A stretch of 64,000 nt of DNA from Winogradskyella epiphytica (GTDB lineage Bacteria > Bacteroidota > Bacteroidia > Flavobacteriales > Flavobacteriaceae): positions 62,001 through 126,000 of the forward strand of contig NZ_QJTD01000005.1 in the NCBI RefSeq assembly GCF_003217215.1, read 5' to 3'. The stretch's first letter is position 1. Every line of letters begins with the position of its first letter. Positions 37,720 to 47,085 of the stretch are shown piece by piece. The notes beneath the pieces are model-generated. The model was not told the DNA's origin. It searched no databases and saw only the letters and a program-made list of their open reading frames with translations. The translations under genes were made by a program, and so were the position numbers.

Positions 37720-39075
37720 TTATCTAATCAACCCTTTTACCTCATCAAAATCTAAACCACCATAATTACCAGAACTCATGAGTAATAATGACTTGTTTTC
37801 AAATTTTTGAGAGAACAAGAAGTTTTTAAAATCATCAGGATTTGTATAGATAATTAGGTCGTCACGTTCAAAAGCCTTAGCGATTTGCTCCTTACTCACT
37901 TCCTCAAGTTTTTTGATTTCTACAGCATGAGGTGAGTAAAACACAACAGCAACATCTGCAGCATCTAAGGCACCTTTATACTCTTTAAGGAATTCAGCAT
38001 TAAGACTGCTATATGTGTGCAACTCTAAACAAGCCACTAAAGTTCGGTCACTATACTGTTCTTTTACTGCTTTTGTAGTAGCTTCAACCTTACTTGGGGA
38101 ATGTGCAAAATCTTTATAAGCTACAGACGACTTCGATTCTGCAATCTTTTCTAATCGTTTACTCGCGCCTTTAAATGTAGAAATCGCTTCATAGAAATCA
38201 TCTTCATCGATTCCCATATGCTGACATATCCACTTTGCTCCAGCCAAGTTATTTAGGTTATGTGCGCCAAAAACTTCAATTGGCATTGGTCCTTCTGGAG
38301 TTTCTAATAAAGTCTCTCCATTTTCAACCGTATATTCTGGCGTTTGATAAGGCAACTTTCTAATTTGATTTTCGGATGCCTCAACAATACGCTTTACTTC
38401 CTCATCTTCTTCATTATAATTTATACTTCCTCCAGTTACAATGGAATCTACAAAAATGCTAAACTGCTCTACATAATTTTCATAGGTTGGAAACACATTG
38501 ATATGATCCCAAGCAATCCCACTTAATAAGGCAATATTAGGTTTGTATAAATGAAATTTTGGTCGTCGGTCTATTGGAGAGCTCAAATACTCATCTCCTT
38601 CAAGCACAATAAAATCGTTCTCTTCTGTGAGTTTTACCATCACATCAAAACCTTCAAGCTGTGCGCCCACCATATAATCTACATCACGATCGTGATAATG
38701 CATTACGTGTAAAATCATGGATGTAATAGTCGTTTTTCCATGACTACCTCCAATTACCACACGAGTTTTATGCTTAGACTGCTCGTACAGAAACTCAGGA
38801 TAACTATAAATTTTTAAGCCAAGTTCTTGAGCTTTTAATAATTCGGGATTATCTGCTTTAGCATGCATTCCTAAAACAATAGCATCCAAATTTGAGGTGA
38901 TTTTCTCTGGATACCAGCCAAAGCTTTCTGGCAGTAAACCTTTAGCTTCTAATCGAGATTTGGATGGATCAAAAATAGTGTCGTCACTTCCTGTAACCTT
39001 ATATCCTTTATTGTGAAGTGCTATAGCCAAATTGTGCATCGCTGCACCACCAATAGCAATAAAATGTACGTTCAT
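37720..39075 (-). CDS. mpl: UDP-N-acetylmuramate:L-alanyl-gamma-D-glutamyl-meso-diaminopimelate ligase
   Basis: I start at the ATG giving MNVHFIAIGGAAMHNLAIAL (451 residues), because the family begins with this nucleotide-binding strand; the upstream extension of 19 codons is not conserved. The Mur-ligase ATP loop is VVIGGSHGKTTITSMI, then VLEGDEYLSSPIDRRPKF, GIAWDHINVFPTYENY and FGAHNLNNLAGAKW. Mpl reattaches the recycled cell-wall tripeptide to UDP-MurNAc, feeding it back into peptidoglycan synthesis. The GGAAMHN and DEYLSSPIDRRPKF features separate it from MurC. Confidence 0.93.
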   Translation of the reverse strand: MNVHFIAIGGAAMHNLAIALHNKGYKVTGSDDTIFDPSKSRLEAKGLLPESFGWYPEKITSNLDAIVLGMHAKADNPELLKAQELGLKIYSYPEFLYEQSKHKTRVVIGGSHGKTTITSMILHVMHYHDRDVDYMVGAQLEGFDVMVKLTEENDFIVLEGDEYLSSPIDRRPKFHLYKPNIALLSGIAWDHINVFPTYENYVEQFSIFVDSIVTGGSINYNEEDEEVKRIVEASENQIRKLPYQTPEYTVENGETLLETPEGPMPIEVFGAHNLNNLAGAKWICQHMGIDEDDFYEAISTFKGASKRLEKIAESKSSVAYKDFAHSPSKVEATTKAVKEQYSDRTLVACLELHTYSSLNAEFLKEYKGALDAADVAVVFYSPHAVEIKKLEEVSKEQIAKAFERDDLIIYTNPDDFKNFLFSQKFENKSLLLMSSGNYGGLDFDEVKGLIR

Positions 39076-39252
39076 AGTATCCTTAAATAAGTGCGTAAAA
39101 ATACTATAAGTTTTTTGAACTGAGAAGAACAAGGAGGGTTTCTAAATGCTTGTCTAAACCGTATAGAAACCTTTTAACTCTCTATCAAAAGCCATAACTA
39201 AAGTTGAATTCTTCGAGTCTTCTTTTAGTAGCGATATAACCCAACCTGTGAA

Positions 39253-40197
39253 TTAAATCGAGTTTTTAAATGTTTGAAACACTTCGACCTTAGGTAGACC
39301 AGCAATCGCTTTGTCTATCCATTTCAAGGCTTTTTCGGTATTATTCTTATGCTTATAAATCTGAGCTAATCGATAATAAGCCCATTCTTTAGGAACGCCA
39401 TCTTTTGCTGAATGATTAAACAAATAAGCTTTCAAACATTTCTCGCCTTTCTCTAGCTGCACATTATAATCGGCACTAACTTTTCCTATTTGATAATGCA
39501 TAGCGTTTCGCTGAAGTTTATGATATCCTTCTTCGAGATTACTTATAGCTTTATCAGGTTGGTTCTGCCCTTCGTAGAAATTTGTTAATTTATCAAAGCA
39601 AGTTATCGAACCTCCTACTTTTACTGCGAGTTTATAATATTTTTCGGCCAATTTTGGCTCATTATCGTATTCATAGACATAACCTTTTGCCAAGTAGCCA
39701 TCAACTTTTGAGAGTTGTTCTAATTCTTCCGCATAATCCAATGCTTTTGACGTGCTTCCTCCTATAATTCCAGGTAGGGAAATATATAATTCCACTAATG
39801 CCCAGCGTGTATCGATATGTTTCGGGTCTAATTCCGCCGCCTTCAAAAATGCAGCCTTAACATCACCAATAATCCCAAACGCTTTAATTTTACTAATACT
39901 CAAAGCTTTCATACCTAAAGCGCCACCATATTTATAGTGATAATTGGCATTAGCCGGCATTTTTTTAACCAACAATTGATATTGTTGTATAGCTGCATCC
40001 CACTTTTTTTGATGACCATAAGCATCACCTAATAATTCGATTGCTTTCATATCGTTTGGGTTGGATTTCAAAAACCCAATCATTTCTTGTTGTGCTTTAT
40101 CAAATTGTTTTTCTGCTATAAACAGTTCAGCATTGGCTTTGGGTCCTTGTGCGAAACAGATAGTTGACATTAACAAAACAAATAATAATCTAAGCAT
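39253..40197 (-). CDS. exported tetratricopeptide-repeat protein
   Basis: I use the ATG at 40197 (MLRLLFVLLMSTICFAQGPK, 314 residues) because it begins a proper signal peptide; the frame extends 10 codons further with charged residues. The mature part is TPR-like throughout: KQFDKAQQEMIGFLKSNPND, DAYGHQKKWDAAIQQYQLLV, ALVELYISLPGI, EDNTEKALKWIDKAI-like KHKNNTEKALKWIDKAIAGL. It should work as a periplasmic scaffold for protein contacts. No enzymatic motif is seen. Confidence 0.8.
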   Translation of the reverse strand: MLRLLFVLLMSTICFAQGPKANAELFIAEKQFDKAQQEMIGFLKSNPNDMKAIELLGDAYGHQKKWDAAIQQYQLLVKKMPANANYHYKYGGALGMKALSISKIKAFGIIGDVKAAFLKAAELDPKHIDTRWALVELYISLPGIIGGSTSKALDYAEELEQLSKVDGYLAKGYVYEYDNEPKLAEKYYKLAVKVGGSITCFDKLTNFYEGQNQPDKAISNLEEGYHKLQRNAMHYQIGKVSADYNVQLEKGEKCLKAYLFNHSAKDGVPKEWAYYRLAQIYKHKNNTEKALKWIDKAIAGLPKVEVFQTFKNSI

Positions 40198-40264
40198 AAT
40201 AAAGTGCGACTTTTCACGAAAATACAATTTAATAACACTTTAGGTCACTCACAAATTGATTAAC

Positions 40265-40302
40265 TTCACTCATCGAAACTGATCTTTCACTCATTGAGAC
40301 TG
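40265..40302. repeat. two imperfect 17-bp direct repeats, 21-bp period, upstream of the macroglobulin gene
   Basis: TTCACTCATCGAAACTG (40265-40281) and TTCACTCATTGAGACTG (40286-40302) match at 15 of 17 positions with a spacing of two helical turns. They lie 95 bases before the macroglobulin ATG and 68 bases upstream of the divergent TPR gene. Tandem direct repeats at this spacing are typical of sites for regulators that bind as head-to-tail dimers, such as LytTR-domain proteins. The regulator is not known. Confidence 0.45.
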
Positions 40303-40396
40303 TTTTTGGAATAGCTTTTGAAGGTATCTTGTAGAAAAAATCATATAATTTTAAATATTAATTATATGCCACCTTCAAAAAAATAAAGACATACCT

Positions 40397-43300
40397 ATGA
40401 AAAATTATATACCTCTCTTTATGCTTATTTGCTTCGCTTCCTTTTCACAAGCTCAAAACGATTTTGAAAATCAATGGAAAAAAGTCACCAAACTTGAAGA
40501 TCAAGGCTTAACGAAAAGTGCTTCTGATCTTGTAGAAACTATTTACGCCACAGCGACCAAAGCGGGAAACCAAACCCATCGTATAAAAGCCTTATTGCAT
40601 ATAAGTAAGTATATGCAGACGCTGGAGGAAGATGCGCAACTCAAAATAGTTAATCGTTTTAAATCGGAAATAGACACGACTAAAGATCTGGTAACAAAAC
40701 ATCTTTTAGAAAATATGTTAGCCACAATGTATTGGCAGTATTTTCAACAAAGCCGTTATCAGTTCTACAACAGAACAAAAACTTCAGAAAAAGTTAGTGA
40801 TGATTTTAGAGCATGGGATTTAGAAACCATTTTTAATGAAATTCATAAGTATTATCAATGTTCCCTTACTGATGACGTTTTACTTCAACAAGAACCTTTA
40901 GAAAAGTACAGTTTGCTTTTACATGAAGCACAAAACTCCAAAGACTATCGTCCTACACTATTTGATTTATTAAGTCATAATGCGCTTAGTTTTTATAAAA
41001 CAGATGAAAACAGTATTACGCAACCATCATATAAGTTTACGATTGATAATGAAGAACTGATAGGTGATGCAGAAGTTTTCATAGCTACAAATTTAGATTC
41101 AGAAGACACGTTTTCCCTTCAGCTAAATGCTCTAAAGATTTACAAAAATTTACTAAAATTTCACAAAAGCGAAAAAGCAACTTTAGCCTTTGTAGAAGTT
41201 GATATAAAGCGTTTAAATTTCGTTGCTCAACATGCTACCTTTTCAAATAAAGACGAGTTACTTCTCAAGACTTTAAAATCGAAATCCGATGAATTAAGTA
41301 CTTCAGAATTATCTGCATTGTATAATTATGAAATCGCTTCACTTTTAAAAAAACAAGGTGATTTATACACTAGTAATACCGATCGCGAATCTAATACTGA
41401 AAGCCGTTGGAAACTAAAGGAAGCCGCGAAAATTTGCAGTTCTACAATTGCTAAATTTCCAAATAGTATTGGCGCAAAAAAATGTGAAGCTTTAATACAA
41501 CAAATCAACTTACCTTTTTTACGAATTCAAGCGGAAGAGTTTATTGGCATTAACTCACCTTCCAAAGTTTTGGTAAACTATAAAAACTTAGAGCAACTAG
41601 ATTTCAAAATTTATAAAGTGACTGCTCAGCAATTAAAAAAATATAATGAGACTTATCGTGTAGATGACAAAGCAGCATTTTTTAAAAATTTAAATCCTAT
41701 AGAGACGTTTTCGAGGTCATTAAAGACAAAAGGCGACTTCCAAACACATAGTACAGAAATTGTGATTCCAAATCTTGCCAATGGACTCTATTTAATTAAA
41801 GCAGAAACTAATTCTAATGTTTTTGTGGCCACACATCTACAAGTAACCGATATGGCGATTGTAGAAAGTGTTGAAGATGCTACCTATTACTACCAGCTTA
41901 TTAATAGACATAATGGCTCACCTATTGTTGGTGCTGAGGCAGAGTTAACTTATTCTTTAAATAGAACAAATAAGAAACAGACGAAAACATTTATAAGTGA
42001 TCGTTTTGGAAAGTTTGAATTAAAAAAAGACAAGAATTATTATAGACAGGTTGAAATAAAAATTAATTCAAAGGAAGACACCGCTTATTTTGGTGATTAT
42101 TATTTGAATCCAAAATATGAGAAGAGTGAAAATAATGACACTAAACACAAAAACTTCTTATTTACAGATCGAAGCATTTATAGACCTGGCCAAACTGTTT
42201 ATTTCAAAGGTATCGCCACACAATCTAGAGATGGAAAGACCGAAGTATTCTCTAAACGAGCTGCAAAAATAAGATTGAAAAATGTTAATGGTGAAGTTGT
42301 TAGCGAACTCTTATTAGAAACAAATGAATTTGGATCCGTTCAAGGTGAGTTTATTTTACCTAATGACGGATTAACGGGATCTTATCATATTGACATGTTT
42401 TCTGGCACTTATGCCCATGCTTATTTTTCGGTTGAGGAATATAAGCGTCCAAAATTCAAACCAGAATTTCAACCTATTTCTGAAGCCTTTAAGGTTAATG
42501 ATAGTGTTACTGTAAAAGGAACAGCGATGGCCTTTGCTGGTAGTCCTATTACAGATGCCAACGTGGTTTATCGAGTGAAACGAAATATTAGATTTCCTGG
42601 ATGGTTTTATTGGAGACGTCCATATTATGTTCATGAGGCTCAAGAAATCACATTTGGAGAAACAAAAACGAATGCTCAGGGCGAATTTGAGGTCACTTTT
42701 AAAGCGATTCCAGATGAAACCGTATCTAAAGACAACCTTCCGATTTTCAACTATGAAATCACGGCAGACATTACTGATATTAATGGAGAAACAAGATCTA
42801 CCTCCACGATCGTAAATGTTGGCTACCATTCAATGACACTGCATATTGATGCACCTCAACAAATCGATAAAAACCAAAAGGAATTAGATTTTAATATCAT
42901 TTCAAAAAATTTAAATGGTGAAACTGTACCGTCAACAGGAACCTTAAAAATCTACAAACTCAAGTCACCAGATCATGTTTTAAGAACAAGACCATGGCAA
43001 GCACCAGACTACCAAATGCTTTCAAAAGAGGAATTTAAAAAACTCTTTCCTCATGAGCCTTATCAAAATGAAAACCAAATGACGAATTGGGAGAAAGGCG
43101 ATATGGTATTTAATACCGATTTTAATACTGAAGAATCTAAAACCCTTACTTTAAAACGTCTTCAAAAATGGGATTCAGGTCAATATATCATTATCGCTGA
43201 GAGCAAAGATAGATTCGGTCAAACCGTAAAAGATGAAATTTTTACCGCCTTATCTTCTGATAATGATAAAGAAGTTGCCGACCAAAAATTGTTTGAAGCT

Positions 43301-46300
43301 CAGCTTGACAAATCGAGTTACGAAGTCGATTCCATGGCTAAACTCACTTTAGGTTCTGCTGCTGAAAACATTACAGTTACTGTTGAAATTGAAAAAGACA
43401 GTAAAATTATTATGACACAATTAGTACAGCTTAACAATTCTAAAAAAACAATCACGATTCCGGTTTTAAAAAGTGATTTAGGAGGTTTTGTCGTTCATAC
43501 AACATTTGCCGCTTTTAATGAGTTTGTGTCTCGTAGTTTTAGAGTTAATGTGCCATATCCTAAAACAGATTTGGACATCGAAACAAAAACATTTCGTGAT
43601 AAACTACTGCCAGGACAAGATGAAACTTGGAGTTTCAAAATAAAAGGTCCAAATGGTGATAAAGTTACAGCTGAGTTATTAGCGAGTATGTACGATGCTT
43701 CTTTAGATGAGTTCGTTCCACATAATTGGAGTTTTAATCCAATTCAAACACCAGAGTATTTTAGTCAAATTCATAAAAACTCAAGACAGAGTTTTGGCAC
43801 CACTGAATTTAGATTATTTAACCAGTTTTATACGGTTGGATCTGTGCCTGACCAAGGTCGTGATGCCTTGAATTGGTTTGGGTTTTATTTCGGTAATAAT
43901 CGATATTTAATAAGAGGTTATGCCTCTATGAAATCAATGGCTGCACCCGAAGCTGATATCTTAGTGGTTGAAGATTCTGCTGAATTGGAAGAGTCTGTAG
44001 TTGTTGGCAATGGTTTTGAAAATAAAGAAGCTTCAAACAGCATCAACGAATTACCTAATATAAAAACAGAATTAGATAACATCCAAATAAGGAAAAACCT
44101 AAACGAAACCGCATTCTTCTTTCCACAATTACAAACCGACAAAGAAGGCAATGTAAGTTTCAACTTCAAAGCACCAGAAGCTTTAACCAAATGGAAATTA
44201 CAACTTTTGGCACACACCAAATCTTTGGAAAGTGCCATAACACAAATTGAAACCGTGACTCAAAAAGAGTTGATGGTAATGCCAAATGCACCTCGCTTTT
44301 TAAGAGAAGGTGATAAAATTACTATAAGTTCTAAAATTGCAAATCTTAGTGACAAACAATTAACTGGCGTTGCCCATTTAATTTTAACGGATGCTGTAAC
44401 CGGAAAGGATATTAATTCGGAGCTTTCAAATTCCAACAACGCCTCTAGTTTTGTCGTTGATGCAAAAGGCAATACCCAAGTCTCTTGGAGTTTAGATATT
44501 CCTGAAGGTATTCAAGCCGTTCAGTACAAAGTTGTAGCTAAAGCTGGTGATTTTAGTGATGGCGAACAAAACGCTTTACCTGTGCTGAGTAATCGAATGA
44601 TGGTAACGGAAACACTTCCAATGTGGATTCGATCTAATCAAACTAAAACTTTCACTTTAGATAAGTTGAAGAACCAAACCTCGACTACACTTAGCCATCA
44701 TAAGTTGACTTTAGAAATGACGTCGAATCCTGCGTGGTATGCCGTACAAGCTCTGCCATATTTAATGGAATATCCTTATGATTGTAACGAACAGACTTTT
44801 TCGAGATATTTTGCCAATGCATTAGCCCAACATATTGTAAAATCGAACCCAAAGATTGAAGCCGTTTTTAACCAATGGAAATCAACAGATGCTTTATTAA
44901 GTAATTTAGAAAAGAATCAAGAATTGAAATCTCTATTGATTCAAGAAACACCTTGGTTGCGAGATGCGCAATCTGAAACAGAGCAGAAAAAACGAATTGC
45001 CTTATTATTCGATCTTAATAAAATGAATAATGAACTGCAATTGGCACTTCGAAAACTCAAGAACAATCAATACAGCTCTGGAGCTTGGCCTTGGTTTAAT
45101 GGTGGACCAGACAATCGATTTATCACTCAACAAATTGTTGCTGGATTTGGACACCTCAAGAAACTAAATGTCATTCAGAATGGTAGCGAAGAATCTCTTA
45201 TCAAAAACGCATTACAATATTTAGATGCCCAATTTATAAAGGAATACAAGGACATTAGAAAGTACAATAAAGATGTTGATCTCAGCAAAGATCATTTATC
45301 GCATATGCAATTACATTATTTATATACTCGAAGCTTTTATCCTGAACATAAGACTAGCGCAGAAGTCCAAAAAATTATGGCTTATTACCAAGATCAAATT
45401 AAAAAGTATTGGTTAAGTCAATCGTTGTATGCTAAGGGATTAATGACCTTAACCATGAACAGAATAGGCGATTCTAAAACCGCAGGACAAATTCTAAAGT
45501 CTTTAAATGAAAATAGTATTACCTCAGAAGAATTAGGAATGTACTGGAAAGATAATACGAGCTCATGGTATTGGTACCAAGCGCCAATAGAAACTCAAGC
45601 TTTAATGATTGAAGCCTTTTCGGAAGTTGGAAATAGTATACAGAGTGAAACAAAGAATCTTGAAAGTATAGATAATCTAAAAATCTGGTTATTAAAAAAT
45701 AAACAGACCAATAATTGGAAAACAACTAAAGCAACGACTGAAGCAGTTTATGCCTTATTGTTACAAGGCAGTGATTGGTTAAGTGTAACTGATCAAGTTG
45801 ATGTAACGGTTGGTACGGAGAAGATTTCACCTTCAACATTAGAAAACGTAAAAGTTGAAGCCGGAACAGGATATTACAAAACATCTTGGACAGGTCCTGA
45901 AATTAAACCAGAACAAGCCGATGTGACGATCACTAAAAAAGGAAAAGGTATTGCATGGGGAGCCCTATACTGGCAATATTTTGAAGATTTGGATAAAATT
46001 ACTTCAGCAGAAACGCCTTTAAAATTAAGCAAGAAACTATTCTTAAAAACGAATACAGAGAAAGGTGAAGAGATTTCAGAAATTACATCAGAAACACAAT
46101 TAAAGGTTGGTGATTTAATTAGGGTTCGAATAGAGTTAAGATCGGATCGCAATATGGAGTTTGTTCATTTAAAAGATATGCGAGCTTCAGGATTAGAACC
46201 TGTTAATGTATTATCGCAATATAAATGGCAAGATGGTTTAGGCTATTATGAAAGCACCAAAGATGCGGCGACCAATTTCTTTATGGACTATTTACCAAAA

Positions 46301-46435
46301 GGTGTTTTCGTATTTGAATACGATTTACGTGTGAATAATGCTGGCGACATGAGTAATGGCATTAGCACCATCCAAAGTATGTATGCTCCAGAATTTAGTA
46401 GCCATAGTGAAGGTGTTCGAATTTTTGTAAAGTAG
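40397..46435 (+). CDS. alpha-2-macroglobulin family protein with thioester motif
   Basis: The 2012-residue exported protein has a signal peptide (to about FSQA, residue 20) and a long N-terminal helical region. A carboxypeptidase-like beta domain near 500-560 (NGSPIVGAEAELTYS) and MG2 with RSIYRPGQTVYFKGIA near 590 follow. The A2M domain with FNFKAPEALTKWKLQLLAHT is near 1250, and the thioester domain has PYDCNEQTFSRY (Cys1463 to Gln1466). The CxEQ motif is intact, so the protein could trap proteases covalently in the periplasm. The region before A2M holds a bait-like stretch with LEESVVVGNGF at 1197-1207. Unlike in proteobacteria, no pbpC gene adjoins; instead a lipoprotein and an M64 peptidase follow. 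Confidence 0.9.
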   Translation: MKNYIPLFMLICFASFSQAQNDFENQWKKVTKLEDQGLTKSASDLVETIYATATKAGNQTHRIKALLHISKYMQTLEEDAQLKIVNRFKSEIDTTKDLVTKHLLENMLATMYWQYFQQSRYQFYNRTKTSEKVSDDFRAWDLETIFNEIHKYYQCSLTDDVLLQQEPLEKYSLLLHEAQNSKDYRPTLFDLLSHNALSFYKTDENSITQPSYKFTIDNEELIGDAEVFIATNLDSEDTFSLQLNALKIYKNLLKFHKSEKATLAFVEVDIKRLNFVAQHATFSNKDELLLKTLKSKSDELSTSELSALYNYEIASLLKKQGDLYTSNTDRESNTESRWKLKEAAKICSSTIAKFPNSIGAKKCEALIQQINLPFLRIQAEEFIGINSPSKVLVNYKNLEQLDFKIYKVTAQQLKKYNETYRVDDKAAFFKNLNPIETFSRSLKTKGDFQTHSTEIVIPNLANGLYLIKAETNSNVFVATHLQVTDMAIVESVEDATYYYQLINRHNGSPIVGAEAELTYSLNRTNKKQTKTFISDRFGKFELKKDKNYYRQVEIKINSKEDTAYFGDYYLNPKYEKSENNDTKHKNFLFTDRSIYRPGQTVYFKGIATQSRDGKTEVFSKRAAKIRLKNVNGEVVSELLLETNEFGSVQGEFILPNDGLTGSYHIDMFSGTYAHAYFSVEEYKRPKFKPEFQPISEAFKVNDSVTVKGTAMAFAGSPITDANVVYRVKRNIRFPGWFYWRRPYYVHEAQEITFGETKTNAQGEFEVTFKAIPDETVSKDNLPIFNYEITADITDINGETRSTSTIVNVGYHSMTLHIDAPQQIDKNQKELDFNIISKNLNGETVPSTGTLKIYKLKSPDHVLRTRPWQAPDYQMLSKEEFKKLFPHEPYQNENQMTNWEKGDMVFNTDFNTEESKTLTLKRLQKWDSGQYIIIAESKDRFGQTVKDEIFTALSSDNDKEVADQKLFEAQLDKSSYEVDSMAKLTLGSAAENITVTVEIEKDSKIIMTQLVQLNNSKKTITIPVLKSDLGGFVVHTTFAAFNEFVSRSFRVNVPYPKTDLDIETKTFRDKLLPGQDETWSFKIKGPNGDKVTAELLASMYDASLDEFVPHNWSFNPIQTPEYFSQIHKNSRQSFGTTEFRLFNQFYTVGSVPDQGRDALNWFGFYFGNNRYLIRGYASMKSMAAPEADILVVEDSAELEESVVVGNGFENKEASNSINELPNIKTELDNIQIRKNLNETAFFFPQLQTDKEGNVSFNFKAPEALTKWKLQLLAHTKSLESAITQIETVTQKELMVMPNAPRFLREGDKITISSKIANLSDKQLTGVAHLILTDAVTGKDINSELSNSNNASSFVVDAKGNTQVSWSLDIPEGIQAVQYKVVAKAGDFSDGEQNALPVLSNRMMVTETLPMWIRSNQTKTFTLDKLKNQTSTTLSHHKLTLEMTSNPAWYAVQALPYLMEYPYDCNEQTFSRYFANALAQHIVKSNPKIEAVFNQWKSTDALLSNLEKNQELKSLLIQETPWLRDAQSETEQKKRIALLFDLNKMNNELQLALRKLKNNQYSSGAWPWFNGGPDNRFITQQIVAGFGHLKKLNVIQNGSEESLIKNALQYLDAQFIKEYKDIRKYNKDVDLSKDHLSHMQLHYLYTRSFYPEHKTSAEVQKIMAYYQDQIKKYWLSQSLYAKGLMTLTMNRIGDSKTAGQILKSLNENSITSEELGMYWKDNTSSWYWYQAPIETQALMIEAFSEVGNSIQSETKNLESIDNLKIWLLKNKQTNNWKTTKATTEAVYALLLQGSDWLSVTDQVDVTVGTEKISPSTLENVKVEAGTGYYKTSWTGPEIKPEQADVTITKKGKGIAWGALYWQYFEDLDKITSAETPLKLSKKLFLKTNTEKGEEISEITSETQLKVGDLIRVRIELRSDRNMEFVHLKDMRASGLEPVNVLSQYKWQDGLGYYESTKDAATNFFMDYLPKGVFVFEYDLRVNNAGDMSNGISTIQSMYAPEFSSHSEGVRIFVK

Positions 46436-46453
46436 ATTTCTAAATTATATAAG

Positions 46454-46490
46454 TCCTACAAGGTTCTTTTTATCTTGTAGGATTATTATT
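46454..46490 (+). terminator. terminator after the macroglobulin gene
   Basis: TCCTACAAG and CTTGTAGGA form a 9-bp perfect stem with an 11-base loop, followed by TTATTATTT. It lies 18 bases after the stop codon, so the two downstream genes are probably transcribed separately. Confidence 0.8.
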
Positions 46491-46582
46491 TCTAATTTCA
46501 TTTTCATAAAATTAATTTTTCACAACGCTAATCTTCTTTAAATCCTTTAAATGTTTAACTTTAACCACTTAAATATGTCCTT

Positions 46583-47083
46583 GTGTATCAATTAAAAAAC
46601 CCATTATTTACTATATTAATTTTTATTCTATCAGCATCTATGCTAGTGTTTTCTTGTGCTTCAAAACAAGAAACGACTACAAAAGAAGAGATGATTATAA
46701 AATCTGATCCAAAGTTGCTTTTCTTAAACTATCAAATGCAGAAATTAAATGATAAGACCAATATTACCCTTATCAATCAAATCACGACAGATGGTAAACT
46801 AAAGGATAAAACAAAAACTCAAGTTAGTACAACTGTTGGTGATTTAGAATGTTTAGTTTTAGATGAACGCTTAATACAGCTAGAAAGACATACTATTAAA
46901 AACCCATTAAAGAAGATTGTAGAGTTTATAAATGACGCAGGAGAATTAGAAAAGAGACAACTCAATTTAGACAGTGCACAATTCTCATTGAAATTACAGC
47001 TTCATCCGAAAGCTCGATATATTATTATAAATGAAATTACAGAAACCAATCCTATAAAACACATATCAACTAAAATAGAATAA
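46583..47083 (+). CDS. small lipoprotein of unknown function
   Basis: The only start that yields a complete signal sequence is GTG at 46583 (MYQLKNPLFTILIFILSASM). The lipobox is LVFSC with Cys near 25, though Phe at -2 is unusual. The mature part (about 140 residues) has beta-rich character (KTQVSTTVGDLECLVLDERL) and no motif I recognise. The next gene begins 2 bases after its stop, so it works with, or is at least co-expressed with, the secreted M64 peptidase. Confidence 0.7.
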   Translation: MYQLKNPLFTILIFILSASMLVFSCASKQETTTKEEMIIKSDPKLLFLNYQMQKLNDKTNITLINQITTDGKLKDKTKTQVSTTVGDLECLVLDERLIQLERHTIKNPLKKIVEFINDAGELEKRQLNLDSAQFSLKLQLHPKARYIIINEITETNPIKHISTKIE

Positions 47084-47085
47084 GC

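Noticed and set aside
42371-42829. 152-codon frame antisense to the macroglobulin gene
   Set aside because: It lies fully inside a well-supported gene on the other strand, has no plausible start signal, and its composition is that of a shadow frame.
43918-44238. 106-codon antisense frame in the macroglobulin gene
   Set aside because: Same reasoning: complete overlap with conserved coding sequence including the A2M domain, and no recognisable protein.
46583-46642. Later ATG start for the small lipoprotein
   Set aside because: The next in-frame ATG would cut into the signal sequence and leave too few hydrophobic residues before the lipobox; the GTG start gives a complete signal.
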